DNA of 64,000 nt. It comes from Gadus chalcogrammus (lineage: Eukaryota; Chordata; Actinopteri; Gadiformes; Gadidae). A model generated the notes under the pieces. The model did no database searches. It was not told where the DNA came from and saw only the letters and a program-made list of their open reading frames with translations. The DNA lies in the NCBI RefSeq assembly GCF_026213295.1, contig NC_079419.1, positions 21,393,180-21,457,179 of the forward strand, read 5' to 3'. Shown one piece after another: positions 44,393 through 55,129 of this stretch. The translations under genes were made by a program, and so were the position numbers. Numbering within the stretch: the stretch's first letter is position 1; every line of letters begins with the position of its first letter.

Positions 44393-44610
44393 ATTGAATA
44401 AGTGGAAGATATTAAACTTTTATTTTTATTTTATTAATTTATTTTGCTCACGCATTGACTTGTTCAGCTATTTCCTGCCAAGCTCTCTCGCGCGCTCTCG
44501 CTGCCGTGGCGGTGTTGCTTTTTTTTGTTAAAATGGGTAACTGCTCGGCATACGCGTTCATTAGAATTTCCAATTCCGTGGGGGGAAAAGTAAGTGGATC
44601 TACGCTTTTG
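43856..44610 (-). pseudogene. Harbinger accessory Myb/SANT-like DNA-binding gene
   Basis: Three pieces on the - strand. About 44605-44440: TELEILMNAYAEQLPILTKK and TATAARERARELGRK. 44307-44238: NPSSCPKRTWQQMKMKYKNI, with a GT donor after QT. From about 44006: ADARKTGGGPPPAALTEAEE and MALSQLSMPPVAE. This is the Myb/SANT (NAIF1-like) partner encoded with Harbinger transposases; it carries the transposase to DNA and the nucleus. The transposase itself is absent. A (GT)n tract lies in the first intron. Frameshifted/stop-containing first exon. Confidence 0.75.
44319..44390. repeat. (AC)n microsatellite, 36 units
   Basis: A pure AC run. On the coding (-) strand it is a (GT)n tract ending about 11 bp before the 3' splice site of the Myb/SANT-like gene. 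Confidence 0.98.
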
Positions 44611-44614
44611 TTCC

Positions 44615-44880
44615 ATGTTTCATCATGTTATCAGAGATCCATTGATGATGGCTCTTTATAGTCAACTCAACAGGCACGCCCTCAACCCAGAGTATTCATG
44701 AGGTCGTTTACATTGACCATTTATGGTTAAAAAGGGGAGTGTACAGGGCGGAACGTGAAGCTGATTCAGCTGCGCACACTTGTAGGCACTCTTTTTTGGC
44801 GCACGCAAAACTTGGCTTTTGGGCGTACGTATACTTTTAGTAACAATCCCACGCACAGTTTTATAAATGAGATCCCAGGT
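44615..44880 (-). repeat. Harbinger 5' terminal region
   Basis: Sequence such as TATTCATGAGGTCGTTTACA and ACGTATACTTTTAGTAA, ending TTTTATAAATGAGATCCCAG at about 44878, resembles terminal regions of fish Harbinger elements. The terminal inverted repeat partner was not found, so the boundary is approximate. Confidence 0.45.
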
Positions 44881-45420
44881 CTGTCCAGAATGTTCCCCCA
44901 TTCCCTGATCCAACTCACCACCAGATGGTGGTCGGTAGACAGTTCCGCCCCTCTTTTACCCGAGTGTCCAAAACACTTAGATCGGATGACATGATCACAA
45001 AATCGATCATCGAACTTCGTCCTAGGGTACCAGGTACACTAATGAGCACCCTTATGTTCGAACATGGTGTTTGTTATGGAAAATCCATGACTTACACACA
45101 AGTCCAATGACAAACGACCGTTGAAGTCTCTCAGCAGAGCTATGGAGTCCCCTATTGGAGCCCCATGCAGGACTCCATTCAGGGTCTCCAAGAAGGCTGC
45201 ATACTCTGAACTGCTGTTCGGTGCATACGCACAAACAGAAGTCAGAGTTCCCTAGACGTAGGGAAGCGACCCTCTCGTCCACCTGGGTAAACTCCAACAC
45301 TGCAGCACTCAGCCGGGGTTTTACGAGTAGCCCCACAGCCGCCCGGCACCTCAAGCCCCTGGCAACTCCAGAGAAGAATAGAGTCCAACCCCTATTTGTA
45401 CTGTCTTGTAGGAGCCTTAT
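44881..45420 (-). pseudogene. LINE endonuclease domain fragment
   Basis: The - strand shows wording of the exonuclease-endonuclease-phosphatase domain of a fish LINE: a block rich in LRRLxxLGxxSLGDERV-like sequence (45240-45300), SGLYCGFLWDSIALLRDFNG-like sequence around 45110-45160 (the GDFNx motif degraded), and a HHRLVVSWIREWG-like end near 44920. Several stops and frameshifts. It is 5' to the RT fragment at 43420-43850 on the same strand. Confidence 0.6.
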
Positions 45421-45829
45421 AATGAGTGTATTACATGAAACATACCACACCGCATCATTATGCATCAGAGACATTTTGGCCAGATGGACACATCAAAATT
45501 TGCATCATAAATAAGTATCCTAGAATTGTTACCCTCTACCGGCTCTTACCTCTGCCCCATCCTACGGATATACAGTGACCATAATGGCATGCAAATATAT
45601 CTGATTGTGATTGGATAAACTTTGCAGGCTAATATATTTTCATTTTTATGGCTTGATCTGTCTAGAATTTTCTGTAATGCAATTAAAATTAATGTTGCCT
45701 TTTTGCAAAACACAAATGCCTACTTGCACCGTATGTTTCAGTACAGGCCACAGTAGCCATTGGAGATGATGTTCAGTTGGTCTTCAACTCCACCGCTAGA
45801 GGCTACTTAATCTACACAAATGAGCTTTA
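45421..45829. other. No gene
   Basis: A/T-rich sequence. No recognisable coding or repeat element. Confidence 0.5.
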
Positions 45830-46279
45830 GGGCACACTCACACTAGGCCATCTGTACCATGGGGGGAGGGGGGGGGTAGAGGTGTTGCTGCGCTGTCTCC
45901 ACAGAGACAACGCAGCGATATGATCATGAGCCGAAGACGTTGAAAGATGGTGTGATTATCTACGAGAGAGACGAAGAGGAACTGTCCTCACGAGGCTTTT
46001 GTTTGGATAAAAAACAAGTGGTCAGCAAAATAAAGAATATGATGGCGTTTTTGCACTTGTAAATAGTTAATCGCGTGTGTAGCCTACAGACGTGAACTTG
46101 GTTCTTGCATGCAGGTGTCTTCAGGTGAGCACACCTGTCCAGAGTGTGCTCAGGCCATGGAATTGAACTGTACTTGAGTACGGTTGGCGTGCACACTAGC
46201 CAAACGATGTAGACTTTCGGGGCGTAGAGGTGTCAAACGGACTTGGGCACGGTACAGATGGCCTAGTGTGAGTACGCCC
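45830..46279. mobile_element. 450-bp Harbinger-type MITE
   Basis: Termini GGGC..CTCACACTAGGCC..CTGTACC and the complement GGTACAG..GGCCTAGTGTGAG..GCCC, flanked by TTA on both sides (45827-45829, 46280-46282). 3-bp TTA TSDs and GGG/CCC ends fit PIF/Harbinger. The interior (TAGAGGTGTTGCTGCG to GCATGCAGGTGTCTT) recurs at 49750-50025. Confidence 0.88.
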
Positions 46280-46843
46280 TTAGCCCAACGATGGCCAACA
46301 GGAAGAATAATGGGCCTCAGTATATTTTTCTTCCCAATGGCTGTTGCCACCGTTATCACTGATCCCCCCCCCCACAGTATAATAACAGCATATATTGGCA
46401 TATTACCATAATGGGAGTAGCATAATAATGGAAACTGATGACGAATTAAGTAAATTAATTTAGTTAATTTGCATTTTTCCTTTTTATCAGTCCTATATTG
46501 CTTCAGACCTATAAATGACACAAACTGACTCAAACATGAGTCTGCCGACTCAGTCGGGAAGAGGGTTGGGAGAATTTATCAGGGCTGAGGGACAGCTCTG
46601 ATTGTCGTGTGGTCTGTGAGTGAGTGGACACGCACACTCACATACACTCTACTATAATCTGGCGCGGGGAGGGATTTAGGAGGTATATCGGTGATTACAG
46701 TTGAAACAGCCAATGGGAAGAAACAACCGGCCCATTCCAATGAATGACTCGGATATCTGGATTTAAATGTTTATATTCAAACATACCACAGCCCACTCAC
46801 CCTTTTTGCAATCCTTCTTTAATCACATGATGGACAGACCGTG

Positions 46844-46879
46844 CTGACTGCTGGCCATCCCATGATGGCCAGCAGTCAG
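46844..46879. repeat. Perfect 16-bp stem hairpin
   Basis: CTGACTGCTGGCCATC, loop CCAT, then the exact complement GATGGCCAGCAGTCAG. Confidence 0.95.
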
Positions 46880-47429
46880 TTCGATTGCATTCCGTCTTGA
46901 TTGGTAAGGCCTTGGAATATCCTGAGACTTCAGTTAAAACTTGTATTGCTTGAATTATCTGATCCATATATTCACCACTTGGATATTAGAAATGTATATT
47001 GATTTAAACCAATTTTGAATATCTGCAACTTATAAATATATTAAAAGGTGCCATTGGAAAATATATATTTTAATTCATGTTTTGACACGGTAGGCCTACA
47101 ACTTCAAATGCCATATTTTAATTTCAGAGGTAAATTCAATAACCAATAAATCCTGATCAACCTGGTTCATTTAAAAGGTATAATATTTAAATTTCAAGGG
47201 GTTAACATTCTCATATACAGAGTTCATTAGCTTTTAAAATTAAAAAAAATTAGAGCAATAATTTGCTTCTATACCAAAGCTGATTGGTACGACGAGACGA
47301 TTTCGCCTGTATTCAGCCCATCTGTGCGGGGAATGAAACACTGGCCCTTTCAGACAGAACTAGCCCTTTAAGACAGAACGGACCCCTGCATTGACCGTCG
47401 TAGGGAATCACTCACTGGTTTACATTTGG

Positions 47430-47520
47430 GATATTTAGCAGACGCTTTTATCCAATGCGAGTCACAATAAGTACATTTGTCATAAGAAGTGAAACAATAT
47501 CGCTGTCGCCTGTCGGTACA
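47430..47520 (-). repeat. SINE body fragment
   Basis: TAGCAGACGCTTTTATCCAA followed by TGCGAGTCACA matches the body of the tRNA-Thr-like SINE at 40880-40912; the tRNA head is absent. Confidence 0.6.
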
Positions 47521-47560
47521 GTAAAGATGTTCTCCGTCCCCTTATTTGTGTTGCTCAAGT

Positions 47561-47673
47561 AGTGTTGCCAGATTGAGCCTGATTTTCCGATCAATCTGGC
47601 AACACTGGCTGAAGCGCGCTGCAGCCAGTGTTGCCATATTGGGACCGATTTCTCGCCCAATCTGGCAACATTG
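47561..47673. repeat. Two adjacent stem-loops with GTGTTGCCAGATTG arms
   Basis: AGTGTTGCCAGATTG/CAATCTGGCAACACT (47561-47606) and CAGTGTTGCCATATTGGG/CCCAATCTGGCAACATTG (47625-47673), linked by a GCGCGCTGCAGC spacer. The arms resemble CAGTGTTGCC termini of hAT-type MITEs. Confidence 0.75.
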
Positions 47674-49624
47674 TGCTAAAGTCTATTCCTGTGCATTGCA
47701 GAGCGGCTTTACCGTTAACTGGTCTGGAGTAAGATGATCAGGGCCGAGAAGATACCGCAGCATCCTCCTTTGTTTTCAGTTCCAGGGTACCAAGGTAAGC
47801 AGATCTGAAATTATTTTAGAGGACTGGCTGTCGTCATTTGAGGAATAACTGGGCGTCATTCGTCGATGACTGCACATGAACGATGTGTACCTTTCTCCTC
47901 GTTGTAATGCCTCCATGTCGACACCATGGCTATTGTTGGGATATATTGTCACATGAGCCACATTTTGCAATAATTAACTGTTCCCATGCACGGCACACAA
48001 TGTGATCTGCACAAGTATCATATCGATACTGAGAGGCATCTTTCTCCTGTTGCAAAATACAGTAGACGTCATGGTACAGGTAGGACCGCCATGCTACAGA
48101 GCTCAGACATTGGCAATTCGTGTTGTGGTTTTATTTTATTTGTGGGGCTTTTTGATCCCTTTGCACCACCAGCAGTGCACACACGTACATACACATTGAG
48201 ATGCGGACACATATTGCATTAGATATTTACCTGGATATAGTGTATTAAATATGTATTGGTTGCACTCAGTCTCGCTTGAGGACGTCATTTATTATGACTT
48301 TAGGATGCAACCCCTTCTAGGGGTTTTGTATTGTCATTCCTAGTTTGTTAGTGATTTACAGCCATATTTGGGTGGTTATTCACCTTGTTTTGCAAAAAAT
48401 TTGAATTCACAAGACCAATGACGTTTTGTTTCTCTCTCGCTGGCATCATTTATCACGCAATACCAGCTAAATCAAAATAGTCCTGGTCGAAGTATAGGCC
48501 TATCACTACTATTATACTTTTCTTTTTATACTGTGATTAATCTTTAAATGAAAAACGGATGCATTATCATTCCATTGCTTGACTTGCTCTACAGTAAGAT
48601 AACACACAGATCGATTGACAGATGCACATGGGTTCACTTCAGGTAAACAACTGATGATAAAACAGTATCTAGGTGGCTAGGCTCAATTGTAATGTTGACA
48701 TTATCATCACCAGTGCTCCTGTTAGATTATGTAGGCCTAACAGTTAATACTACCGACAGTTCATGCATCAATATAGATTAATGCAAATATGTATATTTGA
48801 GTTGTATGTTATTTAAAGTGGTATTCTTAGGAATGAAATATGTTTTAAAATTGGTTTTAAATCCGGGTTGTCGAAGTATGTAAAGGTCAACCTCCTTGGG
48901 AGTTCTTCTTGGATGCAAATATGTCAAGCCTCAATCCCCGATAAGCACAGCAACATGTTTATTTGGATAGAACATAGTTGACTGAGTGAACTGGAAAAAT
49001 CAAGCCTGACAGATATTCAACAAGATTGCTATGGCAATGAAATCAAATGATGGGATCTAATCAGATTCAGATTAGCCCCATAATCTAGTTAGTCTAGAAG
49101 TTAGTATAAAAGGGTAATTGTTCATGGTGGTCAAATTATACTTTTAAATTGTATATATGGAGGCTAATAGGGCTATGCCTTGGTTTGTATCAAATTTAGG
49201 ACTCTCTTTCGTTGCATTGCTGTTGCATTCTACCCAACAGGTGTCCATAAAAAGTTTAGTATTTGGTTGAATTGTACTCAGAGGTGGGAAATACAGCAAT
49301 ACTTTTTTAGTTTTTATTCTTCCAACAACTTTTTACCTTTACTCCCTACATTTTAACACAAATATATGTACTGTACTTTGTGGATGACTTTAGCTTCAAT
49401 GCATTTGGGGGGAATTATCGATCATTTCTTTATTTCGCATCATTGTAAAATGGCCTTCCCATCATAAAGACATATTTCAACCTAAATGGATGGGACATAG
49501 GAAAGACAAAAACACACCCTCATCAGTGCATTCAGAACACGACACACCCGTAACAAGAACAAAACAACTTAGAAACGGAGACAGACCTTTTGAATCGAGA
49601 TCTAATTGTTCCTCGAAATCAGTG

Positions 49625-50025
49625 GCGATTACACTGCCCGTGGTAAATTGCCGTCTTGAGCTAGCACCCCAATTTACCCTCCTGGACCCTACATTGGTGG
49701 TTTCATTCTGATGTAAATGCGAATAGCCGGCTCCGCGGTTCCAGGGGCGGGACTTGGGTAGAGGTGTTGCTGCGTTGTCTAGACAGAGAAAAACGCAGCG
49801 AAATCAACATGAGAAGTTCTAAACTGGAGAGACAGTGAAATCCACAAGCTGCTGAGAAAGACGCTGAGGAACTTTCCTTACGAGGCTTTTGTCGGGATAA
49901 AAAAAAAGTGGTCAGCAAAATAAAGAATATGTAGCGTTTTCTCACTTGTAAATAGTTTATTGAGTTTGTTGCCTACACTTACACTCAGATGTATACTCAT
50001 TCTTGCATGCGAGTCTCTTGAATCA
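49625..50025 (+). repeat. Relative of the 45.8-kb Harbinger MITE
   Basis: 49750-50025 matches the interior of 45866-46120 (TAGAGGTGTTGCTGCG; GAGGCTTTTGTCGGGATAAA; GTGGTCAGCAAAATAAAGAA), and 49625-49760 matches the complement of 37738-37860. Terminal repeats are not identifiable here, so this copy is truncated or diverged. Confidence 0.7.
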
Positions 50026-50129
50026 TAAAAAAATAAAAACATCTATAGAATGCAAATTATTCTAAAGAGATCTACTCTCCGTGCGTAGCCCCAACTTCTC
50101 CATTGAATCTAGAAAGCCCGCTCCGTGAC

Positions 50130-50500
50130 GCCTGGGGATTTCACCCCCTCGGTTTTACACAGGCAATGCAGTGAAATTGCCGCGACCGAACCGGCTTGGC
50201 AGTGTAATAAGGCCTACTGTTTGACAGCATGTCGGTCTCAATCATTCGGCACACCGGCTTTGTGACGGCCTCAGACTGGTGCACGCTACACCCCTCTCCC
50301 CCGGCTAGCAGCAACGTGACCTTTGGTTGTGAGCCATCCTCAGACATGGAATATGCGGTACCACATTGGCTGTACCAAAAGCACTGGGGGTGCTTGTTCT
50401 TAATGTAGTACAGCATATTGCTAGCACTACTACTAAACTGAAGAGAAGCATCACACAAGTTAGATTTGACTTTGTTGCCTTTCTTGAGGAAAGTTTCGTT
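50130..50500 (-). pseudogene. Possible BED-type zinc-finger fragment of a hAT gene
   Basis: The leftward frame includes NLCDASLQFSSSASNMLYYI and KNKHPQ, resembling the second half of a BED finger (Cys, Ser-x-Ser-N-x-x-x-H/Y, K-x-x-H). The first Cys pair is not clear and the rest of the 105-aa ORF is unrecognised. Confidence 0.35.
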
Positions 50501-50577
50501 CAGCGCACTTCATTTTTACCTCTTAGACTGTTATAGACCAACATGCGTAACTGGTCCAAAATATTCACGGCGGTTAG

Positions 50578-51837
50578 TAGGGGTGTGACGATTCACTCAT
50601 CTCACGATTTGATATGATACACGATATTGGGTTCAGGATTCGATATTGTAACGATACTTTTTAACAACTTGAATGAAGAAAATGTATGACTGAAAAAATA
50701 TTGTCGTTGATTTTAAAGACACAAAATATGCAAAACAATGCTGTTGGCCCTATATTTCCATTTCTTATGAAATTGTAAACAAGAAACATGGTACGTACTA
50801 ATCATCTTGTCATAAATGGCATTAAACAAAAGTTTTTCTTATGCTGCTTTTCCACCGACAGTACTAGCTCAACTAGCCTCGACTTGGCCCGCCTTTTTTT
50901 AGTCTCGCCTCTGTCGAGGTTCCATGAGAGCTGGACCGGTACTTTTGTGTGATGTTAACAGGCTGCTGGCCACTGATTGGCCAGAAAGTTAAGCCCTGGA
51001 CGAGCGCGATGTCCGAGACTGACGACCGATACCAGATGTTCTGCCGAAAATGGAATCCCTGCCTGAAATTGCAGCCCCTCTCCGCGATGAGACACTTATC
51101 GTAGAAAGCGATATGTAAGATTTCTTCTTCTGACGAAAAGAGGGTTCATAGTTTATAGCAGTAGTTATATCATGTCATCACAAGAAGAAATGCAAGATTT
51201 TATAGGCGACCCACAACATAAGATTTCCCATTCACGATAATGAACTACGAGGGCACTAAAATATGTAATAGTTGACAAGTCATACATGTATAAATGATGT
51301 GATCCTAATGAGCATGGACGAAATAAGAGAGCGCGTTCAAGCGGAGAGTGGGTGCGATTTCAGACCGGGATTCCATTTTCGGTACAAACACCGGCATCTT
51401 TAAATACTAGCATCAGTGTTCAGTCAACATAGTGATTGATTATTGAACACCGCAGATCAGCGCTCAAGAACACGCCGTGTGGACTGTGACAGAGGTGGAG
51501 ATGCTCCTGTGTGTAGCCCTGTTTGTTTATGTGTCTCATGGATAAGCATGCGCAGTTTCGCGCATGCATACTTTTTTAAAATGGAAACACGACGTGCCTG
51601 GAACCAAACAAAGTTGTGCCGCGCTAATTCGTGGCGAGTTCAGCTGGTACTGTCGGTGGAAAAACGGCATTAGTCTATAATCTTTAGGGTTAGGGTAAGT
51701 GCAAACTTGTTTCCATAAATAAAGTCTGCAAAAAATATATATATATATATATCGTGATTAATTTTTTTCACCTCAACGCATTTCATCACGTTTTAATATC
51801 GTGATATTTCGTGGCACAAAAATATTGTCACACCCTA
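50578..51837. mobile_element. hAT-type MITE, interrupted by a Harbinger MITE
   Basis: Ends TAGGGGTGTGACGAT and TATTGTCACACCCTA; 8-bp flanks GCGGTTAG (50570-50577) and GTGGTTAG (51838-51845) differ at one position. The ATCGTGATATTTCG-rich sequence near the right end is typical. About 430 bp without the nested insertion. Confidence 0.82.
50842..51669. mobile_element. 828-bp Harbinger-type MITE nested in the hAT MITE
   Basis: Ends TGCTGCTTTTCCACCGACAGTAC-like (first 20 nt) and complement GTACTGTCGGTGGAAAAACG; flanked by TTA on both sides (50839-50841, 51670-51672). No transposase ORF. The element split the hAT MITE and is therefore younger. Confidence 0.85.
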
Positions 51838-51845
51838 GTGGTTAG

Positions 51846-52578
51846 CGAGGTGGTGGGTTATCGAATGGGGAATCGAAGGGTAGACGCAGACACGGAGGTT
51901 GAATTAAACAGGTTTATTGTAGGGAGGATGTGGGCAGTAGGGAATAAACAGGAGATGGAAAGATGGATGAAAGGCAGGCAGGGCTACTGGCAGGTAGGCA
52001 GGAAGATGAGCACACTGGGTGGATTGCAGGCAGGTACTGGAGGGAACATCGAAGCACAAAATCTATTTAGAAATACAATATTCACTAATGCCGACTAATG
52101 GTTATCTACCACTATGGTTGAAACAAAAATCTGCCGTGAGGGGTGAAGAACCGGGGTTTAAGAAGGGCAGGATGGATGATGGAGATTGACGGCAGGACTG
52201 CATTTCCAACAGGTGTAGAGCTCGGTCTCCCCCTAAGAGAGGAGACGGAGCAGAGCATCGGCTGGGTACGGGCACGGCCGTTGACTTCCCTAGGTTCAAG
52301 TTCTGACATTGAAAACTATTTGCACATTGGGAGCGAAGTTAATGTTCATTATTAGGTGAGTGCTGCATGCAGCCCTCAACTATTGTTCTTCATAAGTTTT
52401 AAGTTTTATTCTTTCTTTCTTTCTTATTCTCTACAAACTTTGGGACCTATCTCCTTCCTCAATTTTTCATCCAGAGATTCCATTCAAATTTTAAAATATT
52501 CAGAATAGCTTGGAATCGCGCATATCTTTTCAGAATTTTTTAATATTTTATACTTTTAAGATATTCTACTTTTAATAT
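51846..52578. other. No gene recognised
   Basis: G/A-rich sequence to about 52320, then T-rich. The ORFs at 51811-52098 and 52102-52309 have no recognisable domain. Confidence 0.5.
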
Positions 52579-52773
52579 TCCCACTTATTCTACACCTCTC
52601 ATGTCTCTTCACAGTACCAGACTAGAGTCAAGATCAACAGGGTCTTCTTTCCCCGCTGATTCTGCCAAGCCCGTTCCCTTGGCTGTGGTTTTGCTGGATA
52701 GTAGGTAGGGACAGTGGGAATCTCGTTCATCCATTCATAGGCGTCACTAATTAGATGACGACGCATTTGGCTA
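52579..52773 (-). rRNA. 28S rRNA fragment (195 bp) beginning at the R2 target site
   Basis: The - strand is nearly identical to vertebrate 28S rRNA: it starts TAGCCAAATGC at 52773, continues through ATTAGTGACG, GATGAACGAGATTCCCACTG, CAGCCAAGGGAACGGGCTTGG and AGAATCAGCGGGGAAAGAAG, and ends GTAGAATAAGTGGGA at 52579. A handful of substitutions show it is not a functional gene. The first base is the nucleotide directly 3' of the canonical R2 insertion point, and three A residues precede it. Same strand as the R2 ORFs. Confidence 0.9.
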
Positions 52774-52936
52774 TTTACGATCGGAATGAACACACGATTC
52801 AATATCCGGCGGGAGCAACACTTCGTGCCCCGACACCTCGGAGCTGGCAGTATGTTCGACAACCTAATCCTGCGCGTCTCCCACACCGGGCATGTCGACC
52901 GCATCTCAGTTCTGACTAGTCGATGCGGGTGACGGG

Positions 52937-54495
52937 CAGTGTGGGGCAAGTTACTTCCAAATTGTAATATATTTCATAGTACTAGTTACTTGCATTTGAA
53001 AGTAATAAGTTTCTTTCCAATATTGCCTTCTGTGTAGAGTAATAAGTAATAAGTTACTTATTACTTTTCACCAAAATCAACATTCAGGACAAGGCGGATG
53101 GGGGGGGGCAAAACATTAAAGTCTAATGAGGTCTATATTGCATCTGCATGTAGTGTGTACTGTGTACCATGAATAGCTGAATTACAATAATGTTATGATA
53201 TAGAATAATTAAACAACCAAAACCTTTACACAACAAGACACAAACTCTTTTTCTATGCCTCATTTATTAGCTCCTGAGTTACAAAGTGCAGCCACACAAA
53301 CATTTAGCAAAAAAGTTGGATTCCCATGAAATCAAACATGTTAATAGTTTATACTATTTCAATAATAAAATAAAAGTGCACTTCAAGAATGACGTCTAAC
53401 AGCCACCAGACAGGGCATGTTTTGTAAGTATTTTAGAACCTGAGCATATATCCTGCCCTGAAATAGCAGTAAATAGCAGTATAAAAAAGAGCATGAGAAC
53501 AGCATAAATAATGAAACACATTCAACATTTCAGTCCCACAGAGACTTTAACTATGCTTAGAGCCTATTAATGTTTTGGTTAGGACCAACAACAAAGTCTT
53601 AATAGACAAAATATACCGCCAAACAAGGGCTGGAGTTTGTGTGGCTCGGATTGTAACCAAGCCCCCAGGAACACTGCATACTTCCGCAATCCACCAGTGC
53701 TCAGCGGCCAAGCCTGGTATTGCAGCTGTTTAAGCGGGCTGTGGACGGGTCCCTCAAATCATGGGCCCAGAAGTAGATATCTCCGTTCACTTCCAATACA
53801 AGTGGGTAACGGAATGTGTCTCCGCAAAAAATGTCTGGATATCAATCAAAGGCTAATAATTACTTCATGCCATGTCCTCAAAACGCCACCTCAAGCGTTT
53901 TATTAGCCGTTATCCTCGCTGGGGAAGAGGGGTGTGCAGCTGAAAGGAGTCGTGAAACAAATGGCAATCCGAGAGGGCCTAGTTCAGTGCTCCGTTAACG
54001 TGTCCGCTTTTTGGACTGGTTCAATCACTGCTGCTCAATAACTCTCACGGTCCTCTGCTTGCGATCATGTGATGCATCATGTTATTGATCCATTTATTCA
54101 AAGAATCCAAGACAAAGACAGGTGCATTACGGTAATCATTTTATATTGTTGTGGACCGGAGTGGGGGGATGGGCACGCATGCGTTCTATATTCTGCATCC
54201 GGTATGTCACGGACTAGCCCACTGTGTCTTGGCCCCATAACGCGAAGCAAATCGGGCTCCTGGTATGTACCCTGCGCCACTGAGCAGTTTGTTATTGAAA
54301 GGAATGGCCGGCCACTTTCCAGTCCGGGGTCCATCCTTTATTATGCTCCATGACTGAGACGCGTTACCGGACTCCAGTAACCTTGTAATAATATTACCGA
54401 AATAGTTAGTAATGCGTTATTACCTCCGTTACTGCCTAAATGTAATATATTACGGTAACGCGTTACTTTTGGCAACGCGTTACGCCCAACACCTG
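52937..54495. mobile_element. 1.56-kb non-autonomous hAT element
   Basis: Left end CAGTGTGGGGCAAGTTACTT, right end GTTACGCCCAACACCTG; flanks GTGACGGG (52929-52936) and GTGACGTG (54496-54503), an 8-bp TSD with one mismatch. Terminal regions are rich in AAGTAATAAGT/GTAACGCGTTAC, standard for this fish hAT group. Interior ORFs (53637-54353) have no recognisable transposase. Confidence 0.82.
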
Positions 54496-55129
54496 GTGAC
54501 GTGATATACGTGGACGAGAACCGTTATGCTTCAACCGCCCCCCTCCGCTTTTGCTAGTGGACTGTTGCATTCAGCATCGTCTAACATCGAGACTACTCTA
54601 GACCATCGAGACTACTCCAGGACAGCTGTTAGACCTCAACCACATGCCCGCCTCGTTGCAATAATCTTTGCCCCCTGCCCCCTTCTCCGGCAAGTCAGGG
54701 AGCGTGACGGGTCGTAGAACATTCGGAGAAACGATAACCGGGCCCCTTTAGTACATAACCAGGGATACAGACTCGGGAATGTGTCAGGTTTTCGAATGAC
54801 CAGGGGCAGGATTATCCATTGATCCGCTACTGAGCAGTAAGAGAGACTGACAGAGCCCCGAGGCTTCACCCCCTCCACACAGCCCCAGGTCCCTAGTCAT
54901 TTCCGCCTGCACACACTTTACCAGCCGGCTAGAACAGCTGGGATCGAATAAGCACTGTTCACAACATGTCTGTCACTTGCCCCTCACGATGGATTTTCCA
55001 GCCCCCCACCCCCCCCCTCACTTCCTCCCCGCCCTCGGTCCTTCCCCCCCTCCCTTCCCCCTCCTTAATGTCCCGTACCTCCCTACCCTTCTTCCAGTCT
55101 CCCGCAACACCTCACCCTCTGTTGGTTTC

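Larger units (their letters stand above)
46280..49624. other. Ordinary non-coding sequence
   Basis: No recognisable gene in 3.3 kb. Contains a perfect hairpin at 46844-46879, a SINE-body fragment near 47437, paired stem-loops at 47561-47673 and otherwise unique-looking A/T-rich sequence, possibly genuine host intergenic or intronic DNA. Confidence 0.6.

Noticed and set aside
44174..44531. His/Thr and Cys/Val ORFs around 44.3 kb
   Set aside because: The repeat-encoded part is the AC microsatellite; only the NPSSCPKRTWQQ part belongs to a real exon.
52599..52949. 116-aa - strand ORF resembling conserved predicted peptides ([15 protein letters not shown])
   Set aside because: It is 28S rRNA sequence in translation, a frequent false protein in databases.
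54069..54353. ORFs of 94 and 78 aa inside the hAT element
   Set aside because: Overlapping on both strands, no hAT or BED motifs; likely chance ORFs in non-autonomous sequence.
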